Assembly: GCA_030065735.1 (NCBI GenBank) | Contig: JASJDD010000010.1 | Location: forward strand, 1 to 42,299 | Reading direction: 5' to 3' | DNA from: Crocosphaera sp. | Lineage (GTDB): Bacteria; Cyanobacteriota; Cyanobacteriia; Cyanobacteriales; Microcystaceae | DNA: 42,299 bases | Shown here: positions 16,270 to 24,300 of the stretch, one piece after another | Position numbering within the stretch: position 1 is the first letter of the stretch | How the letters are laid out: each line of letters opens with the position of its first letter | Notes under the pieces: model-generated | The model's input: only the letters and a program-made list of their open reading frames with translations | Database searches by the model: none | What the model was told of the DNA's origin: nothing | Translations under genes and position numbers: made by a program

Positions 16270-16765
16270 AGAATATTGGTTAACAAAGGTTGAACCCTAT
16301 AAAGGGGAGAGTATTAGCCATTTTTTAGGCAGATTTCGTCGTGCGAAGGGCAATCGTTTTTCGGCAGCGAGTGGGTTGGGACAGGTAGCAGGATTAGGGG
16401 CAATTTTGGTAAGGTGGGAGAAGTTGTATTTTAATCCCTTTCCCAGTGATCAGGAGTTAGAAGCTCTCGCTCAGGTGGTAATGCTCGATGTGGAAGATTT
16501 AAGACAAATGTTGCCTCAAAAGGGAATGATAACGCAACCTAAACCGATTATGTTGTGTGCAGCCTGTTATGGAGAAAAACCTTATCATCGGATGGCATGG
16601 CAGGATAAGCATAAGAGAGGATGTGAGGTTCACGGTTTAGAGTTATTATCGAGGTGTATTAACTGTAAAACCCTGTTTCCGATTCCTTCAAAGTGGGACG
16701 AGGGAAAGTGTCCGCATTGTAGTTTACCTTTTACTAAGATGGCAAAACATCAGAAGCCAGTATAA
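16262..16765 (+). CDS. tniQ: TniQ target-adaptor protein (short V-K form)
   Basis: A 167-aa protein, the short form typical of V-K elements, linking the Cas12k R-loop to TnsC. The N-terminal TniQ fold begins EPYKGESISHFLGRFRRAKG. Zinc-binding residues follow: Cys99-x2-Cys102, Cys121 and His124, then Cys132-x2-Cys135 and Cys150-x2-Cys153. The start codon lies within the 3' end of tnsC. A strong terminator follows 50 bp after the stop. Confidence 0.93.
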   Translation: MDKEYWLTKVEPYKGESISHFLGRFRRAKGNRFSAASGLGQVAGLGAILVRWEKLYFNPFPSDQELEALAQVVMLDVEDLRQMLPQKGMITQPKPIMLCAACYGEKPYHRMAWQDKHKRGCEVHGLELLSRCINCKTLFPIPSKWDEGKCPHCSLPFTKMAKHQKPV

Positions 16766-16814
16766 ATAATGATTAAGTGTGTTATTTATTCTAATTACTT
16801 TATTTTATAAATTT

Positions 16815-16853
16815 AAGCCCTTCAATGTTAGGATTACATTAAAGGGCTTTTTC
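16815..16853. terminator. Intrinsic terminator closing the tnsB-tnsC-tniQ operon
   Basis: AAGCCCTTCAATGT (16815-16828) pairs with ACATTAAAGGGCTT (16836-16849) with one internal mismatch and is followed by TTTT. The complement also carries an A/T run, so it may work in both directions and insulate cargo from transposase genes. Confidence 0.9.
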
Positions 16854-16988
16854 CTTCTCTCAAAATTGCTTTAGCGAGGACTTAATATAGTGCGTTCAAG
16901 GTAGCGATTCGGATCACAATAGGTTTGACAAGAATGAATACAGATATGGTTATCTATTGAATAAAAGTTAGCGCACCGCTTTGCGGAT

Positions 16989-17141
16989 CTATTTGAGATC
17001 GCACATCTCACACTTTCTTTCATTCAAGGCTAACTGTTCAATAACACGAGAAAGATTAGGTTTGATATTGATGAAAGAAAACAAGTCGAGTAAAAAACTA
17101 GCGATCATCAGATAATGGACTAATTTTTGCAAAGGAGTCAT
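16989..17141 (-). CDS. Possible 50-aa ORF in the tniQ-NACHT gap
   Basis: The 523-bp gap between tniQ and the NACHT gene holds the terminator and little else. The only notable reading frame is on the minus strand, from ATG at 17139-17141 to TAG at 16989. It encodes MTPLQKLVHYLMIASFLLDL, followed by FSFINIKPNLSRVIEQLAL and a short tail with CEMC. No convincing ribosome-binding site is visible and I recognise no family, so it may be chance or a remnant. The 147 bp before the NACHT start are AT-rich and presumably hold its promoter. I could not assign boxes with confidence. Confidence 0.25.
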   Translation of the reverse strand: MTPLQKLVHYLMIASFLLDLFSFINIKPNLSRVIEQLALNERKCEMCDLK

Positions 17142-17288
17142 GATTTAGTTTTCAATGAAATTTATACTGTCATAATCGCTAAAAATTTCCGTAATATCGA
17201 GATTTTTAAGGCAGATAGCTAAAGTCCCTTAACTGCCTTTTCAATTCGAGTTAAACTAAAGAAAAGTCATCAAAAAAGAATTTAGGTT

Positions 17289-20200
17289 ATGGCGCAACGG
17301 CGCAAACGAGGGGTTAAAGCTACTAAAACTGGATTAGAAAATTTAAACGAGGTTTTGACCAATTTAGGTGACGGCAAACGGTTAACCAATCAAGCGATCG
17401 CAGATAAAATTCAAGAAAAGTGTAATACTTATATTGATCCCAGTCGTATTGCTGCTTTTCGTCGTGGGGAAAGAATTAGCCGTGAAAATGCACAAGCAAT
17501 CTGTCAAACTTTAGATATTGACTATAAAGAAATTCTTGATCTTGATGAGGGGAAGAATAATCAACCTAGCAAGACAGAAATTAACTGGCATGAAGTTTGT
17601 CGCCAAAAAACGGAGAAATTACGCACAGGAGCCACAGAAGAGGGGTTTGAGCTTGATATTTTCGTCCCTTTGGGGTTAATAGAACGGAAACAGCAGCAAC
17701 GTCGTCCGCTTCATCAAGAAATGGAGAGAGATCAAGTTTATGAGGTGGAAGAAAAAGCAGAAATAACCCGTCGCTTTGAACATGAAGAATTTTTGAACTA
17801 TATCGGGTTAGGAAACAGTCAGGGAGAGAACGATAAACATATTGCGATTATTGGGGAACCTGGAGCCGGAAAAACCACTTTATTGCAGAATTTAGCCCAA
17901 ATTATTAGTGATCAACAAAAAGGTTTAGCGATATGTGTCTCCTTGGGTGCATTATCTAAAGAGCGATCGCTGATTAATTATCTAGAGGAGAAATGGTTAC
18001 AAGATGGGTTAGCAGTGGGAGAGGTAAAAGAGTCGTTTAAGGCTGAATTTCGTCAATTATTTGCTAAAAGACAAGTTTGGTTAATTTTAGATGGTTTAGA
18101 TGAGCGATCCGCCGATTCTCCCGTAGAAGCGTTAACCTGGATAGAACATGAGGTGCGATCGGGTTATTTGCAGAAAGCGCGGGTGGTGGTGTCTTGTCGG
18201 GTAAATGTTTGGGATGCCAATATTACCCCATTACGGGAGTTTGTCACCTATAAAACCTTAGATTTTGCCGAGCCTCAGCGCGATCGCTTTATTGAGCAAT
18301 GGTTCGGGAAAAAGGGGAATAGTGGGTTAGGGGAACAGTTAATTGCTTGTTTACAGGAAACCGGACGGGAACGGATTCGGGAGTTAGTAAGAAATCCCTT
18401 AAGGTTGGTGTTATTGTGTCAAATTTGGTCATTAGGAGAAGGAGAGTTACCAGAAACCAAAGCGCAGTTTTATCAGCGTTATTTACCTTATTTTTACGAG
18501 TGGAAACGGGAGATCCGAGATTTAACCCGAAAATGGTCGTTACAAAATGAGTTACATCAAGGGTTAGGAAAATTAGCGATCGCCAGTTTAGAAAGTGAGT
18601 CTCGCTATCGGTTAGGGGAAAGTTTTGCGATCGAGCATATAGGGGAGAAGTTATTTAAGTTAGCGGTCGATTTTGGCTGGTTAAATATTGTAGATCGGGA
18701 TAAAGCAACGGATGAGGCGGTTTATGCCTTTTTTCATCCGACTTTTCAGGAGTTTTTTGCAGCTTGTGGGGTGGAAGATTGGGATTTCTTTTTACCCCGT
18801 AATCATTGCGATCGTCCTGTGGAGGGGAAGGTTTATCGTATTTTTGAGGGGAAATGGAAAGAGGTGATTTTGTTATGGTTGGGTAGGAGAGATGTTAAAG
18901 ATGAGGAAAAAGAGGCTTTTATTAAAAGTTTAGTTGAGTTTAAGGGAGGTTGTTGGGATGTTTATTATGCTCTTTCTTATTATTTGGCAGCAGCAGGAAT
19001 TAATGAGTTTAAAACCTGTTCTCTAGGAGATGAAATTGTTAATAATATTATCAAATGGGGATTCGGTTATCTTGATTCAGAAACCGAAAAATGGACAACT
19101 TATATTGATCACATTGAAAAATCTGCTAAAGCAATGTTAACCGAAACCGATCCTGAAAGAGCAAGCATAGCTTTGATAGACTCACTTAGTTCTATCCATT
19201 TTAAATGGTTTAAATGGGCAGCAGCAAGGAGTTTAGAGAAAATTGGAAAAGGTAATGAAACAGCCATCTTAGCTTTAAGCGAACTCATCAATTCCTCCAA
19301 TAATAAATATACTCTTAGGAGGATAGCAGAGATTTTAGGCAAAATTGACCCTGGTAATGAAACAGCCATCTCAACTTTAAGCCGACTCATCCATTCCTCC
19401 AATGATGAAGGTACTCTTAGGGAGGTAGCAGGGATTTTAGGCAAAATTGACCCTGGTAATGAAACAGCCATCTCAACTTTAAGCCGACTCATCCATTCCT
19501 CCAATGATGAAGGTACTCTTTGGGGTTTAGTAACGACTTTAGGTCAAATTGGACAGGGAAATGAAACAGCTATCTTAGCTTTAATTCATCTGCTCGATTC
19601 CCCAAATGGTTTATCAAATCGTCAGATTACGCAAGACTCTGCAGCAAAGAATTTAGAGAAAATTGGACAGGGAAATGAAACAGCTATCTTAGCTTTAAGC
19701 AATCTGCTTTGTTTCTCTAATGATAAATATACTATTTGGACAGCAGCAGAGAGTTTAGGGAAAATTGGACGGGGGAATGAAACAGCTATCCTAGCTTTAA
19801 GCAACCTGCTTTGTTCCTCCAATGATGAACAGACTCTTTGGATAGCAGCAGAGAGTTTAGGGAAAATTGACCCTGGTAATCAAACAGCAATCTCAGCTTT
19901 AATCGACCTGCTCAATTCCTCAAAATATATAAATCATTATCTCATGACGGCAAAGAGTTTAGGGGAAATTGACCCTGGTAATCAAACAGCAATCTCAGCT
20001 TTAATTAAGCTGATCAGCTTCTCAAATCATGGTGATTTTTGGAAAGCAGCAGACAGTTTAGAGAAAATTGGACAAGGTAATGAAATAGCAATCTCAGCTT
20101 TAAGCGATCTACTCCTTTCTTCCAATGATTACAATACTCTTATGAGTATGAGAAGAGTAGAGATTTTAGGCAAAATTGACCCTGGTAATCAAACAGCAAT

Positions 20201-21284
20201 CTCAACTTTAAGCAACCTTATCTGTTTCTCAAAAGATGAATTTACTATTCGTAACGCAGCAGAAAGTTTAGGAGAAATTGGACAAGGTAATGAAACAGCA
20301 ATCTCAGCTTTAAGTGACCTTATTCATTCCTCCAATGATGAAGATACTCTTAGAACTGCGGCAGGAAATTTAGGAGAAATTGGACAAGGTAATGAAACAG
20401 CAATCTCAGCTTTAAGAGACCTTATTCATTCCTCCAATGATGAATTTACTATTGAGAATGCAGCAAGAAATTTAGAGAAAATTGACCCTGGTAATGAAAC
20501 AGCAATCTCAGCTTTAAGAGACCTTATTCATTCCTCCAATGATAGTCAGATTCTTTGGAACGCAGCAAGCACTTTAGGAGAAATAAGACAAGGGAATAAA
20601 ACGGCAATTTTAGCTTTAATCGACCTTATCCATTCATTCAATGATGAAAATACTATTGAAAGGGCAGCAGAAAGTTTAGAGAAAATTATGCAAAAAGAAC
20701 AAATGCCAAGGATATTAACTGAACTGAAAGATGATCTTTCTGATAAAAATTGGCAAAATAATCGCACTTTATATGAAACGATACATCAATTACTCTGGAA
20801 ATGCGCCCAAACCCTTTCTTATCCCGAATTTTACCAAGCATGGCACGCTCCCACCAACGCAGAAACCACTCCCATCGGTGACACTCCCACTACTCAACAG
20901 TTTAACCTGCAATCTCTCTGCGATCGCCTTCCTCCCCACTTTCTATACTTAAACACCCCATCACTCAACCCTTATACCCTCCCCGAACTCACCCAAGAAC
21001 TCTGTAACCTAATTCACCAAAAACTCAACCATTACCCCATCCCCGAAGCCAACAACCTCCCCCAACTGAAACGCCATCTACTCCCCCTCATCGCCGAAAA
21101 TCCCCAGTTAACCCTCATTTTCGCCAATGCAGACCCCAGTGACACCCTTTTGCACCTCTGCCAACAACTCAACCCTACCATACCCATTGTGTGGATTACT
21201 GACATCCCTCTCCCCAACCTACAAACCTTTTCCCCTCAACAACCCAACCTCATCCAAGCCATCGTAAACTGGAAAAATCGGTAA
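17289..21284 (+). CDS. NACHT NTPase with HTH-like N-terminus and HEAT-like repeats (bacterial NLR-like)
   Basis: A 1331-aa STAND protein. Residues 20-85 (LTNQAIADKIQEKCNTYIDP, AAFRRGERISRENAQAICQT) look like an Xre-type helix-turn-helix. The NACHT domain has Walker A GEPGAGKT (189-196) and Walker B LILDGLDE (265-272), with winged-helix parts to about 500. From about 645 to 1135 come 14 HEAT-like repeats of about 34-40 residues built on GNETAISALxDLI. The last roughly 150 residues resemble the alpha/beta C-terminal domain of cyanobacterial NACHT proteins (LTLIFANADPSDTLLHLCQQ). Bacterial NACHT proteins sense phage products through the repeats and trigger an effector. No nuclease or TIR effector is recognisable here. 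The repeats are near-identical at DNA level, suggesting recent expansion. Confidence 0.88.
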   Translation: MAQRRKRGVKATKTGLENLNEVLTNLGDGKRLTNQAIADKIQEKCNTYIDPSRIAAFRRGERISRENAQAICQTLDIDYKEILDLDEGKNNQPSKTEINWHEVCRQKTEKLRTGATEEGFELDIFVPLGLIERKQQQRRPLHQEMERDQVYEVEEKAEITRRFEHEEFLNYIGLGNSQGENDKHIAIIGEPGAGKTTLLQNLAQIISDQQKGLAICVSLGALSKERSLINYLEEKWLQDGLAVGEVKESFKAEFRQLFAKRQVWLILDGLDERSADSPVEALTWIEHEVRSGYLQKARVVVSCRVNVWDANITPLREFVTYKTLDFAEPQRDRFIEQWFGKKGNSGLGEQLIACLQETGRERIRELVRNPLRLVLLCQIWSLGEGELPETKAQFYQRYLPYFYEWKREIRDLTRKWSLQNELHQGLGKLAIASLESESRYRLGESFAIEHIGEKLFKLAVDFGWLNIVDRDKATDEAVYAFFHPTFQEFFAACGVEDWDFFLPRNHCDRPVEGKVYRIFEGKWKEVILLWLGRRDVKDEEKEAFIKSLVEFKGGCWDVYYALSYYLAAAGINEFKTCSLGDEIVNNIIKWGFGYLDSETEKWTTYIDHIEKSAKAMLTETDPERASIALIDSLSSIHFKWFKWAAARSLEKIGKGNETAILALSELINSSNNKYTLRRIAEILGKIDPGNETAISTLSRLIHSSNDEGTLREVAGILGKIDPGNETAISTLSRLIHSSNDEGTLWGLVTTLGQIGQGNETAILALIHLLDSPNGLSNRQITQDSAAKNLEKIGQGNETAILALSNLLCFSNDKYTIWTAAESLGKIGRGNETAILALSNLLCSSNDEQTLWIAAESLGKIDPGNQTAISALIDLLNSSKYINHYLMTAKSLGEIDPGNQTAISALIKLISFSNHGDFWKAADSLEKIGQGNEIAISALSDLLLSSNDYNTLMSMRRVEILGKIDPGNQTAISTLSNLICFSKDEFTIRNAAESLGEIGQGNETAISALSDLIHSSNDEDTLRTAAGNLGEIGQGNETAISALRDLIHSSNDEFTIENAARNLEKIDPGNETAISALRDLIHSSNDSQILWNAASTLGEIRQGNKTAILALIDLIHSFNDENTIERAAESLEKIMQKEQMPRILTELKDDLSDKNWQNNRTLYETIHQLLWKCAQTLSYPEFYQAWHAPTNAETTPIGDTPTTQQFNLQSLCDRLPPHFLYLNTPSLNPYTLPELTQELCNLIHQKLNHYPIPEANNLPQLKRHLLPLIAENPQLTLIFANADPSDTLLHLCQQLNPTIPIVWITDIPLPNLQTFSPQQPNLIQAIVNWKNR
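19331..19520 (+). repeat. Exact tandem duplication inside the NACHT repeat region
   Basis: An 88-bp segment at 19331-19418 recurs without change at 19433-19520, with a period of 102 bp (34 codons). Other units of the array (to about 20690) share long stretches such as GGTAATGAAACAGC. The duplication encodes two identical HEAT-like units and indicates very recent unit gain or gene conversion. Confidence 0.9.
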
Positions 21285-21393
21285 ACTTTGCAGAACTGTT
21301 AGCACAAATGTAGGATAGATTAGAAAAAAATTGAAAACCAATTATCTTCCTACTTTTATTAACAATATTTAAGGTTTAAAAAATAGATCCCTT

Positions 21394-24300
21394 TTACTTA
21401 GCTAAAAATACCAAGCGTTTTAGTTCTTTGATTTGTTCATGTAAGTCTAATTGATCATTAAAACTAAAGACTTTATATCGAGTATGCCACTCAAAATTAT
21501 CTCGTTGAATTACATCTTTCTGTTGTTGTTCAGGATTATCATGGACTGAGCCATCGCAAAAAATAGCTAGTTTTCGTTGTTCATAGACAAAATCGGGTTT
21601 ACATTCAGCATCAGGAAAATAAACTTGAGCGTGATCAGGAAGGGGAAGACCATGAGATTTAATGGCTTCTAAAACGATCGCTTCGTAATTGGAATTAGAA
21701 TCGGTTTGTTGTAGAAGTCGTTGGTAAGTTTCATCTCGATTATTGTCTTGTACAGTATTCAATTGACTCTCAGTAAGCTGTTCAAGAAAGTCTTTGATTA
21801 AATGTCGATTAAGATAAGGATGGTCAAATTGATTTTGATAGGATAGCAAGCATTCATAACAAGCTTGAGTGCAACTATGTTTATCTTGCTTAAAGTGACA
21901 AATATCAAGAGCTTCTTGAGCTAAAAAAGAAAAAGCTTGCGGATTATCAAGAATTTGAGATAAAACCCCGGCTCCTCCCTCGGAAGCTTCCCAGAAAAGA
22001 AGATGTTTTCCATCTCCCAATCTTTCAGAGGCTAATTCTTCTGCTTCTAGCTTGTAGTAGCCTTGAATCGCTCTTAGGAGTGCATACTGCAACGTAATCA
22101 AAAATTCTTGGGTTTGATGTTCAGGCAGTTGTTGCGGTTCAATAACCAAAATATTAGAGGTATCGGCCACCATGAGATTAACTCCTGGTTGGAGTGTTTC
22201 AGAAACATTATTTTGATTAGAATCACTCCATTCTCCCGTTTGGGTATCTAATTTAAAGCCCTGTTCTTGATTGCGAAGTAAACCGCGATTAATACGTCTA
22301 ATTTGAGCAGTTTCGCCGTAGCAGATTTTCAAAAGTTCTGTTCCATCAGCAGCCGTAACCAGAGCTTCCCGACGCTTATGAGAGTCGTATTGAAAATGAG
22401 TGGTTAGATGATAGCCATATTTGAGCCGTTCTTCTTCATCACAAGTGATGCGTTCCCGTCGTCGGGTAATCATCGTATCGAGAGGGAGAACATAGTGAAG
22501 ACGATCGCTTAATTTAGCTCCACAATTAGAACAGGTGTCTCGTACTGCTTCTTGAACACCAGCATGGAAATAACCACAATTAGAACAGGTAGTGACTTTT
22601 TCGTATTCAATACCTTTTGGGGAAACTCTGGTTTTGGTGATCTGAAATTTACTTCCTTCGTAATAAATAACATTTCTCGGAGCTAATTCCCTGATGGCAA
22701 CAATGCGAGGACGAGAAATAAATTCTCCTTTATCCCCTGCTGGAATAAAACCACGAACAGGAAGGCGAGGGAAGTTAAAGCCTGGTAAAAAGCCTTCGCT
22801 GGCAAAATAGCGGTAAGGATAAAATTCAAACTCACTTTGAGAACGTCCCTTACTTCCTTGTCCCACTAATAAATCTCGTTGGCGTTTGGCATCACTTTCT
22901 AACGCTTCTGCTGTCTTCTTGTCCTCATCAGTAATAATCCCTTTCGCTGCTTTATCTATAGTGGCACGGGCTTCATCTAATTGACGGTTCGCCTCTCGAT
23001 ATAATCTACGCCAGCGATCGCAAGCTAAATTAAAAGCATAAAGTGCATTATCCAGGGTTTCTTTGATCCAATCGGTACTATACCAACTGGTACGATTAAG
23101 ATCCGTTTGACAAAAGATATCACTAAGAATAACTTGGGCATCGTTCAGGCATTTTGTGAATGTTTCAGGGCTAAGAGTCAAATTTTGCCTAATTTCGTCT
23201 TTGAGAGGATACTTATCTTTATCTAAATCAAGAATTTGATTCATGGAATTTCCTAAATCAACCCCTGTATAAGACAGCCAAAGGGAATAAAGGTGAGATT
23301 GAACTAAATCAGGGTTGCCTAATTCTAGTTTCGGTGGCACAACCACCCCTGATACCATTTGAGCTTGTCGTCGATAAAAGTATTGGTCATGGCCACTACC
23401 ATAAGCAGCATAGGTAATAACTAGGGCTTCTTGTCCCCCTCGTCCAGCCCGTCCACTCCGTTGTGCATAGTTGGCTGGAGAAGGAGGAACGTTTCGTAAG
23501 TGAACCACACTTAAATCAGAGATATCGATCCCCAATTCCATTGTTGGAGAGCAAAATAAAGCTGCTAAGTCACCCTTTCTAAACTTATCTTCTCGTACTT
23601 GACGATATTTATTAGGGACTTGCCCTGTATGTTCACGTCCTTCCATTTTTTGGATTGTCTGCCCCTGTTCCTCATAAAACTGTTGAAAAAATGAGTTGAC
23701 CTCTTGAGTGGCGAGATCACTCCCTTGTAGTCGTTTATTATTGGTGGGATCAATGTCAATTTGACTAACTTTTTGGGCTTTCCAGACCATTGCATCAATG
23801 CGTAGCTGGAATTCATTTTCTTCACAGGTCAAATAGCCACAATCACAAAGAACTTTGACTAACGATTCAATTAAGCTGTTATATTCGTCTTCTGTCAGAG
23901 AATAACCCCAAATGACATCAGAGCGTAAATAGCGTGCTACTTTGCTTCGGGGTGTTAACTTAACCGTTCGTCCTCTTGATTGAGGGTTATTAGTATAAGT
24001 TGCTTTGGGAGCAGGAGGAAGATACTCATACTCATCAAATTTCCAAGTATCGTTTAAGGTTTGAGAGATTTCTCGTTGTATTTCTTTGATACGGTTGGGT
24101 TGAAGTAAAGCTGCATCAATGGCTAAGTTCTTTCTTAGCTGATCTAAAATAACGGTCACAGCTTGCCAACGTTGTTGAAAAGTTGCTTGTGCAAGAATCG
24201 GATGGAAGTGTTTTTGCCAAGGACTCTGCGCTTGACACATTTCTTCTAATTCAGAATATTCAATGCTGAGTAAGCCACATTGTTCTAAATTGGGTTGAAC

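Noticed and set aside
19109-20767. Several minus-strand ORFs in the NACHT gene
   Set aside because: They are antisense shadows of the near-identical HEAT-like units and show the same periodicity.
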